DNA of 6,422 bases. Source: Alphaproteobacteria bacterium (lineage in GTDB: Bacteria > Pseudomonadota > Alphaproteobacteria > Micavibrionales > UBA1664). The notes below the pieces were generated by a model. That model ran no database searches and had not been told where the DNA came from. It was given only the letters and a program-made list of their open reading frames with translations. This document shows, in pieces, positions 1-5,208 of this stretch (position 1 is its first letter; each line of letters opens with the position of its first letter). The translations under genes and the position numbers were made by a program. The stretch covers positions 1 through 6,422 of the forward strand of contig JAUHXB010000073.1 of assembly GCA_030427215.1 (NCBI GenBank). The letters run 5' to 3'.

Positions 1-224
1 TTTGTATCTATGACAAGTATGTGCTCTTGGTCACAAGTAAGAAAGGATGTTTTTTCTTTATCTTCTGTGTCTATATTCAGGCCCGGTGTGTTTCTGATGT
101 AACTCATTGCTTGTTGACCAAACATGCTCATCAGCAGGGCTTTTAGATTATCACCCTTATAATCTTTTTCAGCTTCTAAATTAAATATAATGCGAGCAGT
201 TAACGTTGGCTTAAGTTGATACAT
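1..224 (-). CDS. Hypothetical protein, N-terminal part, cut by the window edge
   Basis: An open frame reads leftwards from an ATG at 224 with no stop before position 1, giving 74 complete codons of N-terminus (begins MYQLKPTLTARIIF). The start is well supported: a full AAGGAG Shine-Dalgarno (complement of 232-237) sits 7 nt upstream of the ATG. The visible part has no signal peptide or membrane segment, so it is probably cytoplasmic. It mixes charged and hydrophobic residues (NLEAEKDYKGDNLKALL, then an FGQQAMSYIRN stretch). I do not recognise a family and assign no function. It lies 51 nt downstream of the trmD stop on the same strand, so it may be read through from trmD, but its strong ribosome site means it is translated independently. 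It is not rplS, the gene that often follows trmD. Confidence 0.75.
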   Translation of the reverse strand, partial: MYQLKPTLTARIIFNLEAEKDYKGDNLKALLMSMFGQQAMSYIRNTPGLNIDTEDKEKTSFLTCDQEHILVIDT

Positions 225-231
225 ATTCTGA

Positions 232-237
232 CTCCTT
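232..237 (-). promoter_or_regulatory. Shine-Dalgarno AAGGAG of the edge gene
   Basis: CTCCTT on the plus strand reads AAGGAG on the minus strand, 7 nt before the ATG at 224. This is the strongest ribosome-binding site in the window, and it fixes the start of the truncated gene even though its 3' end is not visible. Confidence 0.7.
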
Positions 238-275
238 AATTTAAGCTATTAAAGAATCATATCTCTGTCAAATCC

Positions 276-971
276 TTATTTTTTCAATAAATCAGGTCTA
301 TTAGTCTTTGTAATCGCTAAAGACTGCTCTGCTTGCCACTCTTTAATTTTGGCGTGATGTCCATTTTTGAGGATTTCGGGGACATCATGTGTTTGGCCAT
401 TCGCATCGGTCCATTGTGCAGGGCGCGTGTAATGCGGATATTCCAATAACCCGTTGGAAAAACTTTCGTCGCCTGCGGTATCTTCATTGCCCATCACGCC
501 ATCGAGCAAGCGGATACAAGCATCCATGGTGATGATCGCCGCGGGCTCCCCACCGCTTAACACATAATCACCAATTGATATTTCCTCAACATCATAAGCA
601 TCCAAAAACCGTTGGTCGACGCCTTCATACCGCCCGCATAATATTGTGAGGTTGGGCTCACGCGATAATTCTTGTACTAAATTTTGATTTAAAACTTTAC
701 CGCGAGGGGACATATATATAACCCTCCCGCGGCTTGAAGGTGAAATTGAGAGGAGGGCGCTTTCCAAAACATCCGCGCGTAACACCATTCCCGCGCCACC
801 ACCATAGGGCGTATCATCCACCGTACCATGTTTGTCAGTGGTAAAATCGCGTGGATTGATGGTGTCGTAAGACCACTTTCCCGCGTCTAATGCTTTGCCA
901 CTAATCGATTGACCAAGGCTGCCCGGAAACATATCGGGGAAGAGCGTGATGAGGTTGCAGTGAAATGTCAT
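276..971 (-). CDS. trmD: tRNA (guanine37-N1)-methyltransferase TrmD
   Basis: TrmD is the SPOUT-class enzyme that transfers a methyl group from S-adenosylmethionine to N1 of G37 in tRNAs reading CNN codons, which prevents +1 frameshifting. It acts as a cytoplasmic homodimer. With the ATG at 971 the protein has 231 residues, slightly shorter than E. coli TrmD (255), which has a longer C-terminus. Visible family motifs are LITLFPDMFPG (about 7-17), VDDTPYGGGAGM (51-62), LCGRYEGVDQR (111-121), ISIGDYVLSGGE (131-142, the trefoil-knot SAM site) and LLEYPHYTRP (175-184). The tail motif VPEILKNGHHAKIKEW is also present. The position matching E. coli catalytic Asp169 appears as Glu in GDESF; I recall ESF forms in alphaproteobacterial TrmD, so I do not read this as inactivation. 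The frame extends upstream to a TTG at 992, but that extension lies in repeat sequence and adds residues outside the family start. No clear Shine-Dalgarno is seen for either start. rimM, rpsP and rplS are not adjacent. Confidence 0.96.
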   Translation of the reverse strand: MTFHCNLITLFPDMFPGSLGQSISGKALDAGKWSYDTINPRDFTTDKHGTVDDTPYGGGAGMVLRADVLESALLSISPSSRGRVIYMSPRGKVLNQNLVQELSREPNLTILCGRYEGVDQRFLDAYDVEEISIGDYVLSGGEPAAIITMDACIRLLDGVMGNEDTAGDESFSNGLLEYPHYTRPAQWTDANGQTHDVPEILKNGHHAKIKEWQAEQSLAITKTNRPDLLKK

Positions 972-985
972 AGATTTATTTAATA

Positions 986-1009
986 CCGCCAAGACGACAA
1001 GACGCCAAG
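986..1009. repeat. Three degenerate 8-bp tandem units (acgccaag)
   Basis: Three adjacent 8-mers, cCGCCAAG, aCGACAAG and aCGCCAAG, occupy 986-993, 994-1001 and 1002-1009. The consensus is ACGCCAAG; unit 1 differs at its first base and unit 2 at its fourth. They lie in the leader of trmD, between its likely ATG and the end of the response-regulator gene. Short runs of CGCCAAG-type sequence occur in intergenic DNA of many bacteria, from general memory, so this is probably a decayed dispersed element rather than a gene-specific site. Confidence 0.6.
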
Positions 1010-1019
1010 TTTTTTATTT

Positions 1020-1055
1020 CGTCATTGCGAGGAAATCGTTGCCTCCACGAGAAGC
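1020..1055. repeat. Degenerate dispersed intergenic repeat (CGTCATTGCGAG type)
   Basis: The 12-mer CGTCATTGCGAG at 1020-1031 matches what I recall as the conserved end of palindromic intergenic repeats scattered through many bacterial genomes, where the partner arm reads as its complement. Here the second arm is eroded. What remains is an imperfect inverted repeat at 1029-1045, GAGG...CCTC, with two inner A-T pairs and one mismatch around a 3-base loop. It starts just after the TAG stop of the response regulator (1060-1062, minus strand). No T-run follows on either strand, so I do not call it an intrinsic terminator. The repeat identity is inference from one window. Confidence 0.45.
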
Positions 1056-1059
1056 AGCA

Positions 1060-1746
1060 CTAAGTTTGTTGAGAGCCAAATCCCAGTTTGTGTGCCATGA
1101 CAGCGGCCTGAGTTCGGTTGGCAACCTTCATTTTTTTACAAATGCCACCGACATGTAATTTAACGGTAGCGATTTGCACATCAATTTTATGCGCGATATC
1201 TTTGTTTGAAAGCCCCGCAGCCAAATGTGATAAAACTTCTTTTTCACGCTTTGTTAAAGAATCTATGGGGTTCACTGCTTTATCAGAATTTTCATCCTCT
1301 GCTGGACTGAACATATCGAAATCATCATAATAAGAGGGCATTAATTTTATGCCTGTTTCATCCATTGGCACAAATTTTTGATTAGATAAAACAACAAGTT
1401 CTATGGCTTTTACGACTGACTTGCCCGACAGAGTTTTTGGTAAATAGGCTCGAGCCCCTTTTTTCATGGCTTCTTTAATGTGGTGTTCTTCTGCGACACC
1501 AGATAATATTGATACATATTGGTCTGGATGGTTATTAATTATTTTCTCTAATCCCTTTAACCCTTGCATGCCAGGCATTCTGAGGTCAAGGAGAACAAGA
1601 TCAAATTTTTCATCTTTGTTTAAAAGGGTATAGGCGGATTCAAAGTCAGATGTTGCAATGATTGTCCATTCTGGCCTTAATGCAACTATAAATTGAATCA
1701 ATGCCTCACGAAATAGAACATGGTCATCAGCAAGCAGTAACTTCAT
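1060..1746 (-). CDS. NarL/FixJ-family response regulator (receiver + LuxR-type HTH)
   Basis: This is a two-component transcription regulator of 228 residues. The receiver domain (about 1-120) has all the phosphorylation residues: acidic pair Asp7-Asp8, phospho-acceptor Asp54 in LVLLDLRMPG, switch Ser82 in SILSG, and Lys104 in YLPKT. An acidic linker rich in Asp and Glu (about 128-160) leads to a LuxR-type helix-turn-helix (about 162-224). That domain has LTKREKEVLSHLAAGLSNKDIA followed by the recognition-helix region ATVKLHVGGICKKM. It should dimerise and bind DNA when phosphorylated; targets cannot be read from the window. No histidine kinase is adjacent, so it is an orphan here. The start is an ATG at 1746 with GGGG (complement of 1753-1756) 6 nt upstream. 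Its codons are more AT-rich than those of slt or trmD. The stop is TAG. Family assignment is firm, specific role unknown. Confidence 0.93.
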   Translation of the reverse strand: MKLLLADDHVLFREALIQFIVALRPEWTIIATSDFESAYTLLNKDEKFDLVLLDLRMPGMQGLKGLEKIINNHPDQYVSILSGVAEEHHIKEAMKKGARAYLPKTLSGKSVVKAIELVVLSNQKFVPMDETGIKLMPSYYDDFDMFSPAEDENSDKAVNPIDSLTKREKEVLSHLAAGLSNKDIAHKIDVQIATVKLHVGGICKKMKVANRTQAAVMAHKLGFGSQQT

Positions 1747-1762
1747 TTATTTCCCCATTTTT

Positions 1763-1791
1763 GATATATAATGTTACATCAACTCTTGCAA
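1763..1791 (-). promoter_or_regulatory. Weak candidate promoter for the response regulator
   Basis: On the minus strand TTGCAA (1786-1791) is followed 17 nt later by TATATC (1763-1768); an overlapping TATATA lies at 15-nt spacing. Both hexamers are only partial matches to the sigma70 consensus. Transcription would start about 10 nt before the ATG, right at the ribosome site, which argues against it. The real promoter may lie elsewhere in the AT-rich gap 1747-1885. Confidence 0.2.
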
Positions 1792-1836
1792 AACACCAGA
1801 ATATGAAACTTTATCATACGACTGAATGTTTTATAT

Positions 1837-1856
1837 ATATACCTATAGTTGTATAT
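1837..1856. repeat. Inverted repeat ATATAC-N8-GTATAT
   Basis: Two perfect 6-bp arms (1837-1842 and 1851-1856) flank 8 bases in the gap between the slt stop and the response-regulator start. It could be an operator-like site upstream of the regulator. However, the arms are nearly all A/T in an A/T-rich gap, so chance is a serious alternative. It is not an intrinsic terminator, because the stem is weak and no T-run follows on the minus strand. Confidence 0.3.
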
Positions 1857-1885
1857 TAGACAAAAGATGTAAAGAAAATATTAAT

Positions 1886-3775
1886 TTAACGTAATAAATT
1901 TGCGTAAACGTTTATGGCTTCGGTAACACGGTGAACGTAATTACGGGTTTCATAAATGGGGATTGATTCAATCCAATCGGCCTCGTCAATATTTGGATCA
2001 CGCGGATCGCCGATTTCTTTCAACCATCGCGATACGCGTCCTGGCCCCGCGTTATAAGCGGCAATCGCCAATGTCCGATTACCATCAAACCGATCCAACA
2101 TTTGTTTAATGTAGAGCGACCCCAAAGTCATGTTATAGGCCGGGTCAGACGTAAGGCGTGATTTTGAATAGGACAGCCCTGCCTTACCCGCCGTTTCCCT
2201 TGCTGTGGCGGGCATCAACTGCATCAATCCCATTGCACCAGCATGGCTTTTCGCATATTGGTCAAATGCACTTTCTTGGCGTATAATGCCGTGATTAAAT
2301 GCGGGGTGAACAGCATATCGCCCTGTGCGGGCCGCGGGTAATACAGGGAATAAATATGAAGGCATTAAATATCCCTCACGCTCCGCCGTCTTCGCAATAC
2401 GAACGGCATTATCATTATATCCAAAAGATTGAGACAGGCGCGCGGATAAATTATACGCCAAGCCTGTATTTTTGTAATCGGCATAGGATTTTAAAAACCG
2501 TTTAGAATCACTATCAAGGCCGGCCTTGTTTAATATGGTTGCCGCCATAATAAAAGAATCACGTTTGAATAAATCTTGATCACTTTGTGTTGTTTGAATT
2601 GGGGTTTCTTTTAATAACCCCAGCGGTAGATTAATCCGCTGTGCCGCCATTTGCCCATAAAATGTTGTCTGGTGTTTGGCCGCAACCTGATACCACTGCA
2701 TCGCAATTTCAGGGTGACCCAATGTATCGGACGCCAAACCCGCCCAATAGGCACCACGGGCGCGGCTAATCGGGCTTTCAACCGCGTTAAATAATTTTTC
2801 AAAATGTTTGAAGGCATCCCATGGCTTTCCAATTTTACGCAAGGCCAGCCACCCTGCTAAAAATTCAGCTTGAGCATTTGAAAAGCCATCTTTTTGCCGA
2901 TGATCGTACACCAATTTATAGGCGCTTCCCCATTTGCCTTGTTCCATTAATCGTCGCGCCATAATGTGACGTTCGCGCCACCATGATTTTGGGTCGGATA
3001 AACGGTTGTGCGCGGGGGCGCGGTTCAATAATTCTATCGCGCCTGTATCTTGATCATTTTTGCGCCGCCACTGAACACGCGCCAACATTAATGCCTCGTT
3101 ATTGCGAAGGGATGCGGGAACGGCCGCGACCAATTCATTCACGTTTGATTTTTGTTCGATGAGGCCAATTTTCGCCTCAACCAATTGCGGGTATCCATTG
3201 CCTAACTCTTTCGCCAAGCGTCTAGACGCCGTGTAATGCTTGTCATGAATGATGGACCGCAGGCGTCGTTCATGATCTTGAGATCCCAAATATTGCCCAA
3301 ATCGATCGAGGATCATGTCTTGGTCATTGGGGGGCATCACCGCCTTTGGCCACCAATTTTTCAATGTCTGCATGGCTTTGGCCGTTTGATTGGATGATAT
3401 TAATGCATTCAAATATTGCCTCATCCCACCTGCGGTTAATGGTGGATATTGATTGAACCATGTGATTATTTCACGCGATGGAATGGACGAATTTAACGCC
3501 TCTTCTGCATTTTTACGAATGGATGTGGTGTCGGGCCAGTTAGGATTCGAGGTTATAAAATTTTTAGCCTCACGAAAAGAAACGGAATCGGATTGCCTTA
3601 ATTTATACCATTGAACTAACGTTTTTCCTGTTTGAGACGATGCGGGGACAGAATAATTTTTATTCGATGCGGCCTTGACCGCCGACACGTCATTGGCGTT
3701 CGCATTTGAAAAGATAAATAGTGTTAAAACAAAGCATAAGGCTATCAATCGCATAAATGTGAATATAGACACCAT
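1886..3775 (-). CDS. slt: Soluble lytic murein transglycosylase (Slt70 type)
   Basis: This periplasmic enzyme cleaves the MurNAc-GlcNAc bond of peptidoglycan to give 1,6-anhydro-MurNAc ends, in wall turnover and remodelling. At 629 residues it is close to E. coli Slt70 (645). The N-terminus is a Sec signal peptide: a basic residue, a hydrophobic core (IALCFVLTLFIF), and a likely signal peptidase I cut after Ala27 in NANA. Residues about 55-480 are helical and repeat-like, as expected for the superhelical U/L region of the Slt ring. The catalytic GH23-type domain (about 488-620) shows IIRQESAFD with catalytic Glu501, GAMGLMQLMPATA (513-525), AAYNAGPGRV (572-581) and the late Tyr motif YVHRV. 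No lipobox is seen, so it is soluble rather than lipid-anchored. The ATG at 3775 has a weak AGGG about 8 nt upstream. The internal Met8 has no ribosome site but would also give a signal peptide. It is transcribed divergently from smpB. Confidence 0.95.
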   Translation of the reverse strand: MVSIFTFMRLIALCFVLTLFIFSNANANDVSAVKAASNKNYSVPASSQTGKTLVQWYKLRQSDSVSFREAKNFITSNPNWPDTTSIRKNAEEALNSSIPSREIITWFNQYPPLTAGGMRQYLNALISSNQTAKAMQTLKNWWPKAVMPPNDQDMILDRFGQYLGSQDHERRLRSIIHDKHYTASRRLAKELGNGYPQLVEAKIGLIEQKSNVNELVAAVPASLRNNEALMLARVQWRRKNDQDTGAIELLNRAPAHNRLSDPKSWWRERHIMARRLMEQGKWGSAYKLVYDHRQKDGFSNAQAEFLAGWLALRKIGKPWDAFKHFEKLFNAVESPISRARGAYWAGLASDTLGHPEIAMQWYQVAAKHQTTFYGQMAAQRINLPLGLLKETPIQTTQSDQDLFKRDSFIMAATILNKAGLDSDSKRFLKSYADYKNTGLAYNLSARLSQSFGYNDNAVRIAKTAEREGYLMPSYLFPVLPAARTGRYAVHPAFNHGIIRQESAFDQYAKSHAGAMGLMQLMPATARETAGKAGLSYSKSRLTSDPAYNMTLGSLYIKQMLDRFDGNRTLAIAAYNAGPGRVSRWLKEIGDPRDPNIDEADWIESIPIYETRNYVHRVTEAINVYANLLR

Positions 3776-3836
3776 ATAGGCCCTTTGGAAGGTTTAACTT
3801 GAAGAAAACCCCAGTAATATGCATGATGTGCCCATA

Positions 3837-4328
3837 ATGGCGAAAAAAGACAAAAAATCTTCTGGGATGTTAACCAAAAACGTGACGATTGCGCATAATC
3901 GCCGCGCCAAATTTGACTATGAATTGCTGACTGATTACGAGGCCGGAATTGTTTTGCATGGCACAGAGGTCAAATCCCTTCGCTTAGGGCAGGCCAGCAT
4001 TAACGAGGCGTATGTGAAAGAAAAAGGCAATGAGATTTTCCTGCTTAATGCCAATATTCAGGAATATTCACAAGCAGGTGGATTTTTCCAACATGAACCC
4101 GCCCGCCCGCGGAAATTATTATTGAATAAACGCGAGATTAATAAGCTTATTGGCGCGGTTCAAAAAGAAGGCTTAACCATCGTGCCAATTAAATTGTTTT
4201 TTGATGATAAGGGATTGGCGAAAATCAAAATCGCCTTGGCGCGCGGTAAAAAACAATATGATAAACGCCAAACGGAAAAGGCTCGTGATTGGGGACGCCA
4301 AAAGGCGCGTTTAATGAAGGATAGCTGA
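3837..4328 (+). CDS. smpB: SsrA-binding protein SmpB
   Basis: SmpB binds tmRNA (SsrA) and mimics the codon-anticodon part in the ribosome, allowing trans-translation that frees stalled ribosomes and tags the unfinished protein. From the ATG at 3837 it has 163 residues, near the usual 150-160. Family motifs, numbered from that start, are [11 protein letters not shown] (about 21-31), [15 protein letters not shown] (37-51), INEAYV (55-60), [12 protein letters not shown] (90-101) and the tail GKKQYDKR (137-144). A basic C-terminal tail ([14 protein letters not shown]) enters the ribosomal mRNA channel in characterised homologues. The frame also has an ATG at 3819, adding six residues. I prefer 3837 because MAKKDKK resembles common SmpB starts, but neither start has a convincing Shine-Dalgarno, so this is uncertain. 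No tmRNA gene is present in the window. Confidence 0.95.
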   Translation: MAKKDKKSSGMLTKNVTIAHNRRAKFDYELLTDYEAGIVLHGTEVKSLRLGQASINEAYVKEKGNEIFLLNANIQEYSQAGGFFQHEPARPRKLLLNKREINKLIGAVQKEGLTIVPIKLFFDDKGLAKIKIALARGKKQYDKRQTEKARDWGRQKARLMKDS

Positions 4329-4400
4329 CCGCATATTTCTTTTACCCTTAAGATTATTTTAATTGTTTTTAGGCATAATAATATCAGGGAAAAAGAATCG

Positions 4401-4416
4401 TTTGAAACGGTTCAAA
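4401..4416. repeat. Inverted repeat TTTGAA-N4-TTCAAA
   Basis: Perfect 6-bp arms (4401-4406 and 4411-4416) surround ACGG, followed on the plus strand by an A-run. The repeat ends 22 nt before the ATG at 4439, so it could be an operator or a leader hairpin for the 116-aa gene. Read on the plus strand it lacks the T-run of a terminator for smpB. No clear hairpin-plus-T-run terminator was seen between 4329 and 4438. Confidence 0.35.
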
Positions 4417-4438
4417 AAAAGAGAAATTAAGGGAAAAC

Positions 4439-4789
4439 ATGGATCTTTACAGCGAATCAGCGGATTTTTATACAATCCCTATAGATACGAATACTGCGGA
4501 TAACCCGGATTTTGATTTAGAGGTATACATTGCCTTGGGTGATGATGATCTTGTTTATATTCTTCATGATGAAAAATTTCAGAAAGAGTTAAGTTGGATT
4601 GAATATGACATCAAAGAAAAAAGAATAGATTTTATAATGGAAGATGGTGATCTAAGGCATTTTGGTATTTCTATTAAGCCTGCCTATGAACCATATTTAA
4701 AAACAATGTCATCAATTGCGATTGCGCATGTTAATAACGGAAAATACATAGACGGAAACATGTATCCACTTATGATACATCATAATTAG
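4439..4789 (+). CDS. Hypothetical acidic protein, 116 aa
   Basis: I do not recognise this protein. It is short and strongly acidic: I count 23 Asp/Glu against 9 Lys/Arg. Many aromatic and beta-prone residues alternate (LEVYIALGDDDLVYILHDEK, then RIDFIMEDGDLRHFGISI), suggesting a compact mainly beta, soluble cytoplasmic fold. There is no signal peptide, membrane segment or Cys. The start is convincing: AAGGG at 4429-4433 lies 5 nt before the ATG at 4439. The stop TAG (4787-4789) overlaps the ribosome site of the next small gene, so the two are probably cotranscribed and translationally coupled. Its base composition is visibly more AT-rich than smpB upstream and galU downstream, compatible with an accessory origin. 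No conserved catalytic motif is evident. Confidence 0.75.
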   Translation: MDLYSESADFYTIPIDTNTADNPDFDLEVYIALGDDDLVYILHDEKFQKELSWIEYDIKEKRIDFIMEDGDLRHFGISIKPAYEPYLKTMSSIAIAHVNNGKYIDGNMYPLMIHHN

Positions 4790-4800
4790 AGGAAATAACC

Positions 4801-4977
4801 ATGCCATTACCACAGGGCCCATTATCAGCGGTCGGAAAAATTATTGATCACAGAGCCAATCAAACGGGTCCCAGGCTTTATGATGGAATTTCTCCACGTG
4901 CAGCGCAGGCATTACTTAACCCTGGTGAAAAGCCTGCTGTTAAGAAACGATTCACTCCTTCCGTTTCGCAACAATAA
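4801..4977 (+). CDS. Small hypothetical basic protein, 58 aa
   Basis: A short frame runs from an ATG at 4801 to TAA at 4975-4977. It begins MPLPQGPLSAVGKIIDHRAN, contains GISPRAAQALLNPGEK, and ends KKRFTPSVSQQ. It is likely real for two reasons. A GAGG ribosome site at 4789-4792 lies 8 nt before the ATG, sharing a base with the stop codon of the 116-aa gene. The gap to that gene is only 11 nt. It is basic (8 Lys/Arg against 3 Asp/Glu), proline-rich for its size, and has no transmembrane segment or Cys. I recognise no domain. As a small basic partner behind an acidic protein it could form a complex with it, but that is a guess. It is easily missed by annotation because of its length. Confidence 0.62.
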   Translation: MPLPQGPLSAVGKIIDHRANQTGPRLYDGISPRAAQALLNPGEKPAVKKRFTPSVSQQ

Positions 4978-4981
4978 AATA

Positions 4982-5010
4982 TTGCGAATATAGGGATTTT
5001 GTCCTATAAT
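4982..5010 (+). promoter_or_regulatory. Probable sigma70-type promoter upstream of galU
   Basis: A TTGCGA -35 (4982-4987) is followed after exactly 17 bp by a perfect TATAAT -10 (5005-5010). It begins 5 nt after the stop of the 58-aa gene, so it should start a new transcript near 5017. That would give galU a leader of about 190 nt. An inverted repeat (4989-5008) covers the spacer and most of the -10, placing a potential repressor site exactly on the promoter. This is the best promoter match I found in the window, though not experimentally shown. Confidence 0.5.
4989..5008. repeat. Inverted repeat TATAGG-N8-CCTATA on the promoter
   Basis: Perfect 6-bp arms at 4989-4994 and 5003-5008, extendable by one G-T pair as RNA, overlap the candidate promoter spacer and -10. 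As DNA it could be an operator for a dimeric regulator. As RNA it would be a weak hairpin without a T-run, so an intrinsic terminator for the upstream small-gene pair is unlikely. Confidence 0.4.
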
Positions 5011-5061
5011 ATAGAAATGTTGATGAATAAAAATTTGTCTGCATAAAGCCGTGGAAGACAG

Positions 5062-5150
5062 CGACTTAAACGACTTAATTTCTAATAAATACAATTAAAT
5101 CAATATGTTGCAAGAATAAATCCGACTTAATTAAGCTTAAAGCGACTTAA
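5062..5150 (+). repeat. Four direct copies of CGACTTAA in the galU leader
   Basis: The 8-mer CGACTTAA occurs at 5062-5069, 5071-5078, 5123-5130 and 5143-5150, always in the same orientation. The first two start 9 bp apart, the last two 20 bp apart. A perfect palindrome TTAAGCTTAA (5131-5140) lies between copies 3 and 4, which puts TTAA at 5127, 5137 and 5147, a 10-bp rhythm close to one helical turn. The spacing does not match the TTAA-N7-TTAA CtrA box. The likely options are an array of protein-binding sites or a decayed local duplication. No gene is seen in 4978-5208. Confidence 0.45.
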
Positions 5151-5174
5151 ATTATTATTCTTTTCTCCGCTCTT

Positions 5175-5186
5175 GCATTCGAATGC
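5175..5186. promoter_or_regulatory. Perfect 12-bp palindrome GCATTCGAATGC upstream of galU
   Basis: The sequence reads the same on both strands and lies 22 bp before the likely galU ATG at 5209; a further ATGCAT palindrome follows at 5193-5198. It could be a binding site for a dimeric regulator. It also overlaps the in-frame TTG at 5173, which makes that codon a poor start. No regulator can be named. Confidence 0.35.
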
Positions 5187-5208
5187 GTTTAAATGCATCC
5201 TCTTTAAC

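Noticed and set aside
1020..1055. Intrinsic terminator after the response regulator
   Set aside because: The imperfect stem is not followed by a T-run on the minus strand.
1118..1330. Plus-strand open frame of 70 codons
   Set aside because: It lies wholly antisense to the DNA-binding half of the response regulator and looks like a reading-frame shadow.
2299..2505. Plus-strand open frame of 68 codons
   Set aside because: It is antisense within slt with no ribosome site or protein-like features; slt is well supported there.
2611..2832. Minus-strand open frame of 73 codons
   Set aside because: It is an out-of-frame overlap inside slt with a Trp/Arg-rich, low-plausibility translation.
4329..4438. 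tmRNA (ssrA) gene next to smpB
   Set aside because: The 110-bp gap is too short for a tmRNA and shows no tRNA-like ends or tag-peptide frame.
4989..5008. Intrinsic terminator of the 116/58-aa gene pair
   Set aside because: The stem is A/T-rich with only 6-7 pairs and is followed by ATATAGAAATG rather than a T-run; it overlaps a promoter instead.
4912..5094. Minus-strand open frame of 60 codons in the galU gap
   Set aside because: It starts at TTG without a ribosome site, is antisense to the end of the better-supported 58-aa gene, and runs through the repeat and promoter region.
5062..5150. CtrA-type binding site (TTAA-N7-TTAA)
   Set aside because: TTAA pairs here are spaced 9, 10 or 20 bp start to start; none gives the 11-bp period the CtrA box needs.
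5062..5150. CRISPR array
   Set aside because: The repeats are only 8 bp with spacers from 1 to 44 bp, and no cas gene is present.
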